Source: Acinetobacter rudis (GTDB lineage Bacteria; Pseudomonadota; Gammaproteobacteria; Pseudomonadales; Moraxellaceae). Taken from it: a stretch of DNA of 64,000 nt. The stretch is from contig NZ_JAVIDR010000007.1 of the NCBI RefSeq assembly GCF_031157835.1, positions 80,292 to 144,291 of the forward strand, in the 5' to 3' direction. How positions within the stretch are numbered: position 1 is the first letter of the stretch; every line of letters begins with the position of its first letter. Positions 1-9,345 of this stretch are shown one piece after another. Under the pieces are notes generated by a model, which had not been told where the DNA came from, did no database searches, and was given only the letters and a program-made list of their open reading frames with translations. Made by a program: the position numbers and the translations under genes.

Positions 1-1
1 A

Positions 2-631
2 ACACAACAGTGTCAAAATTTATTTCGCTCACCACATGCAATTGGCACCCTTCACATTGGTGGATTAAATTCCTTATTCCATTGCTATATTCAGCCACAA
101 AGCATGATATTTTTACAACAGCAACATCAGGTTCAACTCAACCTACATACTGGCACAAGCAAGGACTTGATAGATAAACTCATTCAAGCTGAACTGGATA
201 TCATTTTTATCGACCATCCAATCTATCGAGATCATATTCAATCGCTATGTATTGCCACTGAACCTTATTACTTACTCAGTCAAGCAGCCAGTTTAGTTGA
301 ACTACAGCATCACTCAACTGCATATACCTTATTCACAAGTCAATCGACCAACCAACACCCCACTCATCTACATGCTTGGTTAGAACAGCAACTACAGTAC
401 CAACGCCATTGTCAACTCGACAGTGACAGCCATGTTATAGATGCAGTACAACAAGGCTTAGGGTTTGGCATCATTCCATCTACTATGATCACAGAAGCAA
501 CAAAGCATCAACTATATTGCTTTGCTATTCCCGACCTAAGTCAAAACATTTATATGTTATGGCATAACGCTCACCCATCTAAGCTGCTGCAAGCATTTGT
601 GCACCTTTACGACATAGAAAAATCCTCCTGA
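2..631 (+). CDS. LysR-family transcriptional regulator, 3' part only
   Basis: The reading frame is open from the first bases of the window, so the gene starts upstream and the N-terminal winged helix-turn-helix is not visible. What is seen is about 210 residues of a periplasmic-binding-like effector domain: an early strand of the form IGTLHIGG, a run of short hydrophobic strands such as LDIIFIDHP, and a late GLGFGIIPS motif, the order expected in the LysR substrate-binding domain. The TGA stop lies inside the left arm of a hairpin that also terminates the convergent phosphatase gene. The effector and regulated genes cannot be told from this fragment. The LysR call is by fold pattern, not by the DNA-binding domain. 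Confidence 0.7.
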   Translation, partial: TQQCQNLFRSPHAIGTLHIGGLNSLFHCYIQPQSMIFLQQQHQVQLNLHTGTSKDLIDKLIQAELDIIFIDHPIYRDHIQSLCIATEPYYLLSQAASLVELQHHSTAYTLFTSQSTNQHPTHLHAWLEQQLQYQRHCQLDSDSHVIDAVQQGLGFGIIPSTMITEATKHQLYCFAIPDLSQNIYMLWHNAHPSKLLQAFVHLYDIEKSS

Positions 632-652
632 CCACTGCGTGATCAGGAGGAT
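622..652 (-). terminator. Rho-independent terminator of the PhoX-family gene
   Basis: A perfect 10-bp stem (ATCCTCCTGA at 622-631 with its complement at 643-652) encloses an 11-base loop. On the minus strand it is followed by a run of five T, so it fits a terminator for the phosphatase gene ending at 673. The left arm overlaps the stop codon of the convergent LysR gene. Confidence 0.75.
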
Positions 653-672
653 CATTGTCATTCAATCAGTTA

Positions 673-2664
673 TTATTTGCTGACTTTGTTCTCAAGTGAT
701 GGTGCAACTGGGTCTGCGGTCAAATACCCCACTTCAGCTGCAAAACGATCATTAAAGCTTGCACGAATCAATGGATCTAATTGGTCTTTTACTTCATTAT
801 GAAGGCTAGTCCAATCCCCTGCATGTTGGAAATTACTCATAATATAAGTCCAACCATTGATTGAATCTACGGCATGTAAACCTGTAGATTCTGCACCAGC
901 AGGACAAGATAACAAACGGTCAAGTTGTCCACTTTCCACGTTATACGCCCATAAATAGTTATTTACGTGGTTACCACTATCTTCACCAATAAATAGGGTG
1001 CGTAATGTTTCAGAGAACTTCAAGTTATCTGGACTTGCAATTTTATCAGGATGTGCAGTGTTACCAATTTTTAAAGGATCAGTATTGGCAGCAATATCTT
1101 GTCCCATCAACAGCATTTTAGATTGGTAAGGCACCCAGTCGCTTTTCATAGCAGCATTTTTGTCATCAAACATATTACCTTTCATATCATGTGCCAAAAC
1201 ACCACCCGCTTTAAGCGTACTGGCAAACGCCACATTATGCGCTGCAACCCATCCTTTACCGTCTTTAATCATTGAGTCTTGGATATTTGCAAGTGCAGAA
1301 TAAGCAACTTTATCTTTAATATTAATCGTTGTACCTTCCATCTTAGTGAAGGCCATACTTGCACCTTTAAGTGCCGCATAACGATGTGTTTCTAGGAAAG
1401 CAGCTGCTTTTTCCATACCCGGTTTAACTTTAACCCAGAGCTTAACTTTATTTAGAACAATTTCCGTGAAGCTCGCATCATTTGGATTAACTACAACACT
1501 TTCCATGATGTCTTCAGGTTTAATGCCTTTTTTAACAAGATCTTCAATTTCTTTACTTGTTGCATGGCCTAAATGAATCCATTTCATTTGTGCAGTTGAA
1601 GTTTCTGTAAGCTGTGATGTGTATTTAGCGACATATAAATTACCAGCTGACAAATCTTTTTCTTTATCTGCAATAAATAAGAATAAGCCACCGTTGGTAT
1701 AGTCATCACCCATCAAAGCCGTACGTTGGTCTGGCATTACATGAATTAATTCATGTGAAATACGGCCCATACAATAGTGTTTTTTAATGCTACCTGTACC
1801 ATCTTTATTTACGATTACTTCAGGCATATGACCATAGTTATAAGGATTTGCTTTATTCTCATCACCATAGAGGTTTTTACTAAAAGCTTTTAGTACTTTC
1901 AGTCCAGTACCAATGTCTTGGTCAAAAGCATCAGGTTCATATTCTTCACTTGATAAATGCGTACCCCATGGCGATAGACTCGCACCACATGTAATCCACA
2001 AACCATTTACAGCAGAAGTATTTACATTGTGATATTTCACTAGTTCTAAATGACCCGTTTTAGGATCTTGGTCTAAGCTCAAAATCGCAATAGGTGATGG
2101 CAACTTACCATACATATCATTGCCACCTTGGTCACGTGTTGTATATTCAAACTGTACAACAGCAAATACTGGATTACCTTTAACACCAGCAACTTTTGCA
2201 TCGTTAACAGTCAACATTGAGCTACCATCTGGACAATCTGAGAAGAACTGTCGTGGTGTTCCTGTTTTATCCATAATTGGCTGTTGATTAATATCAACAT
2301 AACCACCAGCAATCACTTTATTACCAGCATGGTCAACAACCAATTCACCAGTTTTAAAGAAGGTTTTATGTGCCAACTTAAAGTCTGTTTTGCTGTTGTC
2401 ATCCCAAGTCAATGAAAGTCCTGAAGCAACGGCTGTCATTGCCATTGCTGCCGGATTTTTTAATGACGGCGCATCCATAGGTGTAAATGTTGCTGATTTT
2501 AATTTCGCAGGCTTAATCGGGGGTACTACGGTTGCTGTATCTTTGTCATCACCACAACCGGTTAAAGCTGCTGAAGTTGCCATTACCCCAAGTGGTAAGA
2601 AAGGAATACTGGCTAACCATTTAATCACTTCACGACGTGTATGTTGGCTGGCTGGTTGAGTCAT
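673..2664 (-). CDS. PhoX-family (DUF839) phosphatase, Tat-exported
   Basis: A 663-residue protein of the PhoX/DUF839 family, whose characterised members are calcium- and iron-dependent alkaline phosphatases outside the cytoplasm. The N-terminus has a twin-arginine export signal (T9-R10-R11-E-V-I-K) followed by a hydrophobic segment and a lipobox-like LTGC ending at C37, so the protein may be exported folded and possibly lipid-anchored. A family hallmark near the middle reads GTHLSSEEYEPDAF, matching the conserved acidic metal-binding loop. A second typical segment lies near the C-terminus (GAESTGLHAVDSINGW). The ATG at 2664 has an AGG about nine bases upstream. It stands alone, with a terminator after it. 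Substrate is inferred from the family only; many DUF839 proteins are uncharacterised. Confidence 0.85.
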   Translation of the reverse strand: MTQPASQHTRREVIKWLASIPFLPLGVMATSAALTGCGDDKDTATVVPPIKPAKLKSATFTPMDAPSLKNPAAMAMTAVASGLSLTWDDNSKTDFKLAHKTFFKTGELVVDHAGNKVIAGGYVDINQQPIMDKTGTPRQFFSDCPDGSSMLTVNDAKVAGVKGNPVFAVVQFEYTTRDQGGNDMYGKLPSPIAILSLDQDPKTGHLELVKYHNVNTSAVNGLWITCGASLSPWGTHLSSEEYEPDAFDQDIGTGLKVLKAFSKNLYGDENKANPYNYGHMPEVIVNKDGTGSIKKHYCMGRISHELIHVMPDQRTALMGDDYTNGGLFLFIADKEKDLSAGNLYVAKYTSQLTETSTAQMKWIHLGHATSKEIEDLVKKGIKPEDIMESVVVNPNDASFTEIVLNKVKLWVKVKPGMEKAAAFLETHRYAALKGASMAFTKMEGTTINIKDKVAYSALANIQDSMIKDGKGWVAAHNVAFASTLKAGGVLAHDMKGNMFDDKNAAMKSDWVPYQSKMLLMGQDIAANTDPLKIGNTAHPDKIASPDNLKFSETLRTLFIGEDSGNHVNNYLWAYNVESGQLDRLLSCPAGAESTGLHAVDSINGWTYIMSNFQHAGDWTSLHNEVKDQLDPLIRASFNDRFAAEVGYLTADPVAPSLENKVSK

Positions 2665-2921
2665 AATGTGGCCTAATCATAAGAATTTCCTAAAGATACA
2701 AAGCAATCTAAGAAATTTAGGTGACATTTCAATTGCAGCAATCCTTCAATTTCAAGACAATTATCATTCGAACAAAAATATCGATATAAAAAAGACGCTT
2801 ATTTTTATACAACTCACCACTGATAGCCTGAGATACGCATAGCAGATAAACACCTCTTTGTGCTTCTGCTTCTTTAGTTATTCTTTGCTATACTCGGTAT
2901 GCCCATAACGACCCATAAATC

Positions 2922-4430
2922 ATGACTGCTTCTGAACTGCTTCATCCTACAGCCGAACAAGTACTTGCGATTAATCAAGCACAACAAGGTCAATCCTTCA
3001 AAGTGATTGCTTATGCTGGTACAGGTAAAACCACAACCTTACAAATGATCAGTGCTGCTATGCCTCAGCGCCGTGGAATGTATTTGGCTTTTAACAAGGC
3101 AATTGCTAGTGAAGCCCAACAAAAGTTTCATCGTAATGTGGACTGTCGTACTTTTCACTCCTTGGCATATCGAAGTGTAGCCCGTGGCATTACCGATAAA
3201 CTGCGTTTACCTCGTTTAAGCCCAAGTTTTATGGCCAAAGCGTATCGTTTAGAACCAATAACCTTACGTCGGTTAATGGGGGGGCGCTATGAAAAATTTG
3301 TTTTGATGCCGAGTCGTTTAGCAAGTCTCGTTGCTAATGCTGTCAGTTATTTTTGTTCAACCAGTTCACAATATCCCGCACCACGACATATTCAGGCTCC
3401 ATCTTGGTTACATGCCGATGATATTGAAACACTGCAACAGTATCTTTACCCAGCTGTAGAAAGACGCTGGTTAGAATCTACTGACTCACAGCATCAAGCA
3501 GGTATTGGGCATGATGTGTACTTAAAACTTTGGGCACTTTCTGACCCTAATATTCCAGCCGATTATGTTTTGTTTGATGAAGCTCAAGATGCAGATCCAC
3601 TCATGTTAGGTATCTTGTTACGTCAGCGTAATACACAGGTTATCTATGTTGGTGATGCACATCAGCAAATTTATGCATGGAGAGGTGCAGTCAATGCCAT
3701 GCAACAACTTCCCTTACCTGAGTCTCGTTTAACAACCTCATTTCGTTTTGGTGAAGATATTGCTCATGTTGCCAATGCTCTTTTAGGGGCACTTGATGAG
3801 AAAGTTCCTTTGCTGGGAAATCCTGAGCTTAAATCACGTGTTGTCAATAAGCCTCATACGAAAATGCGTGATGCAATTTTATGCCGTACCAATGCCCGTG
3901 CAATGGAGCTGTTACTCTCTGGCTTAGTTCAAGGAGATAAAGTCAGTTTGCAAGCCGATCATGTCAAACTCAATCGCTTTGTTGATGCAGCAAGTTTGTT
4001 AAAACAGGGCAAAAGGGTCGTTGATGTTCCAGAATTAGCTTGGTTTAACTCATGGCATGATGTTCATGAATATTGCGAAACAAATGATGGTAGTGATATC
4101 AAACCTTTGGTAAAGTTAGTTGATGAACATGGTACAGACCCATTGAAAAAGGCACTTGCAAAGATCACACCGATCACAGAAGCAGATTACGTGATTTCAA
4201 CTGCACATAAAGCCAAAGGCCTAGAATGGAACCGTGTGCATCTAGAAGATGACTATCAATTTAAAATTAATGGCTTAGAACATAAAATTAGTGATGAAGA
4301 GCTGAGATTATTATATGTGGCGTGTACTCGAGCTAAAGTTAGCTTAAATATTCACCATATTTATGATTTAGTACAACAACTTAAAATCAAAACGACATCC
4401 GATCGTTCCAAGAATAAAGTCACAGTCTAA
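2922..4430 (+). CDS. UvrD/FBH1-like superfamily 1 DNA helicase
   Basis: A 502-residue SF1A helicase with all core motifs visible. Motif I is AGTGKT at residues 32-37, motif Ia reads YLAFNKAIA, motif II is DEAQD at 219-223, motif III is VGDAHQQIYAWRG near 244, motif IV contains SFRFGEDIA, motif V is STAHKAKGLEW and motif VI is LLYVACTRAK. The AFNKAIA and CRTFHSLAY segments are closer to FBH1-type helicases than to housekeeping UvrD/Rep, and at about 500 residues it is much shorter than UvrD. It should translocate 3'-5' on single-stranded DNA using ATP. It is followed after 38 bases by an ATPase gene on the same strand, suggesting co-transcription. A role in recombination control or phage defence is possible but not shown. 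Confidence 0.85.
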   Translation: MTASELLHPTAEQVLAINQAQQGQSFKVIAYAGTGKTTTLQMISAAMPQRRGMYLAFNKAIASEAQQKFHRNVDCRTFHSLAYRSVARGITDKLRLPRLSPSFMAKAYRLEPITLRRLMGGRYEKFVLMPSRLASLVANAVSYFCSTSSQYPAPRHIQAPSWLHADDIETLQQYLYPAVERRWLESTDSQHQAGIGHDVYLKLWALSDPNIPADYVLFDEAQDADPLMLGILLRQRNTQVIYVGDAHQQIYAWRGAVNAMQQLPLPESRLTTSFRFGEDIAHVANALLGALDEKVPLLGNPELKSRVVNKPHTKMRDAILCRTNARAMELLLSGLVQGDKVSLQADHVKLNRFVDAASLLKQGKRVVDVPELAWFNSWHDVHEYCETNDGSDIKPLVKLVDEHGTDPLKKALAKITPITEADYVISTAHKAKGLEWNRVHLEDDYQFKINGLEHKISDEELRLLYVACTRAKVSLNIHHIYDLVQQLKIKTTSDRSKNKVTV

Positions 4431-4468
4431 ATATAATAAATTAGCTGTGGCTCTCATAAGGTGAATTT

Positions 4469-5839
4469 ATGAAGCTAAACAGCATACAGTTAAAACAAAC
4501 TTATTGCTTTCAACATATCAAAATTGATTTCCAACACAATCAGTACCCTATTACCGCATTCATCGGTACACAAGCGAGTGGAAAAACGGCCATTCTTAAA
4601 AACATTTATCATGCGCTCAGTTGGTTCCCTGCCCGTTTTAAAGATTTACGCACTTCAGGCATTGTGATGCCAGATCAAGACATTCGACATGATGCTACTT
4701 ACTCTAAAATTGATATTTGCATAGAAATTCCAAATGAAATTGGTCAACTTCCAGAGTCAAGCAATGCAAAAAGTAATAGCCTTAATCAGTGCCAATGGCA
4801 ACTTTTTAAAGTCTTACGTCAAGATGGCTTAGGTGTAAGCAAAGTTGAGTGTACCCAACTCGAACAATGTATAACGCTCTATCACCACGCACTTAAACAA
4901 GATCCATTACAAGGCATGCCCTTAATTGCTTATTACCCAAGTGCACGTTTTGTTAATGAAATTAGTTTGATGAGTAAGAATACTCCCAATATTTGGCAAA
5001 CACATTCTGGCTATGAACTCACCGCCCTTACCGTTACCACATTTTCTCGTTTTTTTGAGTGGTTACGTGAAAGCTCCGACATCGAAAATGCCCAAAGCAC
5101 TTATCTATTACAACAACTACTGAATATACCGCAAATTGAAGGTCAGACAGAAAATCAACTTGAACAAAAAATTATGCAACTTCGATCACAGCAGCATAGT
5201 TCAAGTCTCTTTATTTTAAAAAATGCACTCAATCAAATTTTTCCAGAACTGACCGATATTTATCTTGAGTATTATCCTAAACTTCAATTAGTCGTCTGTT
5301 ATCAACAACAAACGCTGAACTATCTACAGCTTTCTAGCAGTTTAAAAATTTGGATTGCATTAATTGGTGATGTTGTTCGACGTCTTTGTTTACTTAATCC
5401 AATGAGCATCACCCCCTGTCAAGAAGGTGAAGGGATTTTGATTATTGATCAAATTGATGCAGAGTTGGACCCTGAGTTTTGCAGTATTATACTTGATCGC
5501 TTACATACAACCTTCCCTCAACTGCAAATTATCGTCAGCGCACAACATCAGGCTATACTTGAAAACTCTGCATATTTTCAATACTTTAATCTGAATAAAA
5601 ATGGAATTAGTGAAATTCCACGCCAGAAAATTTGGCAAGAACATCAACATTATTATGATCAAATCATTCAAGAAGAGCTCTCGTCTGTAGAAGTTGAACA
5701 ATTAAACAATCAAGATGAATTATCCAAAGCACAAGAAATTTTCGACCAAATTCAAAAACTAAACCATCAACAACAAGCTGAACTACAACGCTTATTACAA
5801 GCCGATGATGATTGTTCTACAGAAATAAGCACTTATTAG
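4469..5839 (+). CDS. ABC/SMC-like AAA-family ATPase with altered catalytic motifs
   Basis: A 456-residue protein of the RecF/SMC-like 'AAA ATP-binding' group. Walker A is intact: GTQASGKT at residues 33-40. The Walker B strand reads GILIIDQIDAELDP, so the residue after Asp327, normally the catalytic Glu, is Gln328 (CAA at 5450-5452). Where relatives have an LSDG or LSGG signature this protein has LSSSLKIW, and where they have a switch histidine (TTHSP type) it reads SAQHQ, although His360 is next to the expected place. The region after the signature (ALIGDVVRRLCLLNP) fits the family. The last 100 residues are Gln/Glu-rich and probably coiled coil. No TOPRIM or HNH nuclease domain is visible. 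It probably binds ATP; hydrolysis may be weak or absent. Likely partner: the upstream helicase. Function unknown. Confidence 0.75.
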   Translation: MKLNSIQLKQTYCFQHIKIDFQHNQYPITAFIGTQASGKTAILKNIYHALSWFPARFKDLRTSGIVMPDQDIRHDATYSKIDICIEIPNEIGQLPESSNAKSNSLNQCQWQLFKVLRQDGLGVSKVECTQLEQCITLYHHALKQDPLQGMPLIAYYPSARFVNEISLMSKNTPNIWQTHSGYELTALTVTTFSRFFEWLRESSDIENAQSTYLLQQLLNIPQIEGQTENQLEQKIMQLRSQQHSSSLFILKNALNQIFPELTDIYLEYYPKLQLVVCYQQQTLNYLQLSSSLKIWIALIGDVVRRLCLLNPMSITPCQEGEGILIIDQIDAELDPEFCSIILDRLHTTFPQLQIIVSAQHQAILENSAYFQYFNLNKNGISEIPRQKIWQEHQHYYDQIIQEELSSVEVEQLNNQDELSKAQEIFDQIQKLNHQQQAELQRLLQADDDCSTEISTY

Positions 5840-6137
5840 TTGGTGTTTTGTACAAATCTGCGTTGTTTAGCTAGATGCTCCACATTATCGGCATATAATT
5901 TAAAACTGTGCGCAAAAACATTTGATGTTGTTTTTCCCCTGTAATAAGATTTAGTTACTTAGTTCACTCTCAACAGGGTGAATTTGTTTTTTTGTTTTTT
6001 TACAAGTCGCGCAACACAACTTGTTCTTTTACTGTAGAAAATTAAACACTTTCGACAGTAAACACTTGGACCTCTCATTGAGCTCCTTTAATTACCGAAA
6101 ATTAACATTCATTCTAGGTTTCGACCTATACACGACA
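5840..6137. other. Intergenic region upstream of the antiporter operon
   Basis: About 300 bases with no convincing gene. They contain several T-rich runs (for example around 5985-6001) and an open frame from a TTG at 6021 that joins the mnhA frame. No clear terminator hairpin for the preceding ATPase gene and no strong promoter hexamers could be pointed out. The antiporter promoter is presumably here. Confidence 0.4.
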
Positions 6138-8975
6138 TTGGATACGAGTGTGCTACCCATTATTATTTTGTTACCGCTTATACTCGGTACAACCTTAGTT
6201 TCGTGGCTGAAGAACGCTTCACGTGGGGTAATGGCTATAGCGGCAGTTGGCGTAAGTCTCAGTTCGTTTTTATTATTACTTAGCCAAGCGAAATCAGTTT
6301 TTCAAGGCAATAGCTTAGTTCAAAGCTGGCCCTGGTTCAGTCAAGTTGGTATTGACCTTAGTTTCAGGCTTGATGCCTTAGGCTTAGTATTTTCTTTATT
6401 AATCACAGGTATTGGTACTTTAATTTATATTTATGCCTACTATTACCTGAGCCCGAAAAACTCACTGAGTAAGCTATATCTGCTATTGATGCTGTTTATG
6501 GCTGCCATGCTCGGCATCTCTTTGTCGAATAACTTAATTATATTATTGGTATTTTGGGAACTCACCAGTATTTCCTCCTTCTTATTGGTTGGCTATTGGA
6601 GTAATTACGAGGCTGCTCAACAAGGCTCAAGAATGGCACTGACCATTACAGGCATGGGTGGACTTGCAATGCTGGGGGCCTTTGTCTTGCTGGGCCAAAT
6701 TACTGGCACCTATCAAATTGATCAAATTTTAGCTTTAGCTCCTCAAATTCAACAAGACCCTTTATTTACACCAATATTATTGTTGGTTTTATTGGGTGCA
6801 TTTACCAAAAGTGCGCAATTTCCATTTCACTTTTGGTTACCTAATGCCATGGCTGCACCTACACCTGTATCTGCGTATCTGCATTCCGCCACAATGGTAA
6901 AAGCAGGGATCTTTTTATTGGCGCGCTTATTGCCAATCTTTGCAGGTGCAGCGCTCTATCACAACATTGTCACCAGTATTGGTCTGTTTACCCTTTGCAT
7001 GGCTGCATTCTTTGCAATTTTCAAAGAAGATCTTAAGGGACTTTTGGCATATTCAACAATCAGTCATTTAGGCTTAATTGTTTGCCTCTTAGGCATTGGT
7101 TCACCTTTGGCAGTTGCAGCAGCAATTTTCCATATTATCAATCATGCGACCTTTAAAGCGGCCTTATTTATGATCGCTGGCATTATTGATCATGAGACAC
7201 AAACCCGTGATCTCAGAAAGCTCAGTGGAATTTGGCAGCTGCTCCCATTTACTGGCACATTGACCATGATCACTGCTGCAAGTATGGCTGGTGTTCCTCT
7301 AACCAATGGCTTTATCTCTAAAGAAATGTTCTTTACTGAACTCTTATCGAGTCTTTCAGGCCCTGTTATGGTTTTGGCTGCTGTGGTTGCAACTTTTGCA
7401 GGCTTATTTGCAGTCGCCTATTCGACTCGACTTGTACATGGCGTATTTTTTGATGGCGAGATTGGTAAAAACGTACCGAATAAGGCTGCTCATGAGCCTG
7501 CCTTTGGTATGCGTGCACCTGCTTTACTCTTAGCAAGCTTATGTATTTTAGTTGGTATTTTCCCTGCACTATTGGTTGAACCTATAGTCAATGCAGTAAC
7601 TTTAGCAAGCACTCAACGCGCTGATTTTACTGGTGTACATTTGGCTATTTGGCATGGCTTTAATTTGCCACTGCTTATGAGTTTGATCGCTTTAGTTGGC
7701 GGAGTGCTATTTTACTTTGCTTTGGCACGAGGGGGACGTATTCGTCGAATCGACCTTGACCCCGCACTTGGGCCATTACAAGGTAAATTAATATTTGAAT
7801 CACTTTTACGACAACTGTCCAACTTGGCGCTTAAATTAAAAAAATTTACCGAGTCGGGTTCATTACAGAATTACTTCTTCTGGATCATTATATTCAGTGT
7901 CGCCATTGTTGCTGCACCTCTATTTAATCAAGGCATTAGTGCTGGTGGTCGTGAATTAACCCAAGCAACGTGGATTGCCATCGTGTTGTGGTTATTGCTT
8001 TTCTCTGCTTGTTGGATGTTACTTTGGTTTCATCATGAACGCATTAAAGCGGTACTTATTAGTGGTGCGATTGGGTTGGTTGTAACTATGGCTTTCTTGA
8101 CCATGTCAGCACCAGACTTAGCACTTACACAAATTAGTGTTGACGTTGTAACAACGGTATTACTCCTGATGAGTTTATCGCTACTACCACAGCTTACCCC
8201 TTATGAGTCACAGCGTACACGCCGTTGGAGTGATGCAATCATTGCTATACTTGCAGGGCTTGGTATTGGTTGGATCACTTGGATGTTACTTACACGTGAT
8301 CACGATTCAATTTCATGGTTCTTCATTCAGCAATCCTTACCACTCGGTGGTGGCAGTAACATCGTTAACGTCATCTTAGTTGATTTTCGTGGCTTTGATA
8401 CCTTTGGGGAAATTACCGTACTGGGGATCGCTGCAATTGGTGCGATGTGTATGATGGATGGTATGCGTGCTCATGGTACTGCGATTACACCAGGTCTAAC
8501 GCATCGTTTTAATCCATCACCATTAATGTTCCGTATGACGGCAGCATGGATCTTACCTTTAGCACTGGTTGTCAGTCTTTACATTTTCCTTCGTGGGCAT
8601 AACGCACCTGGTGGTGGTTTTATTGCAGGTCTCATCACTGCAATGGCACTCATTGTTCAATATATCGCACTCGGACAAGATCGCGCTGAGCAATTGCTCA
8701 GAGCAAACTCTGGCCGTCTCTATGAATCTTGGATAGGTACAGGACTCTTAATCGCAGGTGGTACTGGTGTAGCCGCGTGGTTCTGGGGACGTCCATTCCT
8801 GACCAGCGCCCACATTTATGTTGATCCACCTTTGTTTAGTACCATGCATTTAGCTTCAGCTGCAGCGTTCGACCTTGGTGTCTATTTCACTGTTGTTGGT
8901 GCAAGTATGTTGTTAATTTCAGTACTTGGTGACTCACGACACTCCACCATGTCTGGTCCATTACCAAAGGAGTAA
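6138..8975 (+). CDS. mnhA: Mrp/Mnh Na+(K+)/H+ antiporter subunit A fused to subunit B
   Basis: Large polytopic membrane subunit of the multisubunit monovalent cation/proton antiporter. It is homologous to the proton-pumping NuoL/ND5 subunit of complex I, visible in the segments LVFWELTSISSFLLVGYW, GAFTKSAQFPFHFWLP and AYLHSATMVKAGIFLL. The C-terminal third carries a DUF4040-like MbhD/E part (MSAPDLALTQISVD) and then a complete MnhB-like domain (FRGHNAPGGGFIAGL), so A and B are one polypeptide, as in Pha1-type systems. The start is uncertain: the frame opens at TTG 6021, but the first residues there look non-native; TTG 6138 or GTG 6150 precede the first membrane helix, and 6138 was chosen. 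It heads a tight mnhA-G operon for pH and sodium homeostasis. Confidence 0.85.
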   Translation: MDTSVLPIIILLPLILGTTLVSWLKNASRGVMAIAAVGVSLSSFLLLLSQAKSVFQGNSLVQSWPWFSQVGIDLSFRLDALGLVFSLLITGIGTLIYIYAYYYLSPKNSLSKLYLLLMLFMAAMLGISLSNNLIILLVFWELTSISSFLLVGYWSNYEAAQQGSRMALTITGMGGLAMLGAFVLLGQITGTYQIDQILALAPQIQQDPLFTPILLLVLLGAFTKSAQFPFHFWLPNAMAAPTPVSAYLHSATMVKAGIFLLARLLPIFAGAALYHNIVTSIGLFTLCMAAFFAIFKEDLKGLLAYSTISHLGLIVCLLGIGSPLAVAAAIFHIINHATFKAALFMIAGIIDHETQTRDLRKLSGIWQLLPFTGTLTMITAASMAGVPLTNGFISKEMFFTELLSSLSGPVMVLAAVVATFAGLFAVAYSTRLVHGVFFDGEIGKNVPNKAAHEPAFGMRAPALLLASLCILVGIFPALLVEPIVNAVTLASTQRADFTGVHLAIWHGFNLPLLMSLIALVGGVLFYFALARGGRIRRIDLDPALGPLQGKLIFESLLRQLSNLALKLKKFTESGSLQNYFFWIIIFSVAIVAAPLFNQGISAGGRELTQATWIAIVLWLLLFSACWMLLWFHHERIKAVLISGAIGLVVTMAFLTMSAPDLALTQISVDVVTTVLLLMSLSLLPQLTPYESQRTRRWSDAIIAILAGLGIGWITWMLLTRDHDSISWFFIQQSLPLGGGSNIVNVILVDFRGFDTFGEITVLGIAAIGAMCMMDGMRAHGTAITPGLTHRFNPSPLMFRMTAAWILPLALVVSLYIFLRGHNAPGGGFIAGLITAMALIVQYIALGQDRAEQLLRANSGRLYESWIGTGLLIAGGTGVAAWFWGRPFLTSAHIYVDPPLFSTMHLASAAAFDLGVYFTVVGASMLLISVLGDSRHSTMSGPLPKE

Positions 8976-8979
8976 TTCA

Positions 8980-9345
8980 ATGAGCTTAGAATTTTTAATG
9001 GCATCAGCAATTGGATTACTCGTTGCCACTGGTGTTTATCTGATTTTACGTGCACGTACTTTCCCTGTTGTGCTTGGCCTTGCTGTCATTGGTTATGCTG
9101 TCAATTTATTTTTATTTATGACTGGGCGTATCCAAATCAATGCGCCTGCCCTACTCATTAAATCAGATACAGTGACAGACCCTCTACCTCAAGCCTTAGT
9201 ATTAACTGCAATTGTTATTGGCTTTGCTACGACCGCTTTTATTGTGCAACTTGCATTGCGTAGTCGCTTCGAAACAGGTTCAGACCATGTAGATGGTAAA
9301 GAACTTCAGACTCAAGACAACAGCAATGAGGATGTGGATCAATGA
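8980..9345 (+). CDS. mnhC: Mrp/Mnh cation/H+ antiporter subunit C
   Basis: A 121-residue hydrophobic protein with three predicted membrane helices, homologous to NuoK of complex I. The first helix reads LEFLMASAIGLLVATGVYLI, the second includes PVVLGLAVIGYAVNLFLF, and the third carries the conserved ALVLTAIVIGFATTAF. The start is ATG 8980, with GGAG eight bases upstream, four bases after the mnhA stop; the frame extends further upstream but only inside mnhA. Its last four bases overlap the mnhD start (ATGA), a sign of translational coupling. Subunit C is needed to assemble the antiporter complex. Confidence 0.9.
   Translation: MSLEFLMASAIGLLVATGVYLILRARTFPVVLGLAVIGYAVNLFLFMTGRIQINAPALLIKSDTVTDPLPQALVLTAIVIGFATTAFIVQLALRSRFETGSDHVDGKELQTQDNSNEDVDQ

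Noticed and set aside
2665..2921. A Fur-box-like sequence near 2758-2772 (ACAATTATCATTCG)
   Set aside because: Only a partial match in AT-rich DNA, and the neighbouring PhoX gene is not a typical Fur target; a match of this length is expected by chance.
2922..5839. A Gabija defence system
   Set aside because: The ATPase lacks a TOPRIM domain and the gene order is reversed; similarity is only in the type of parts.
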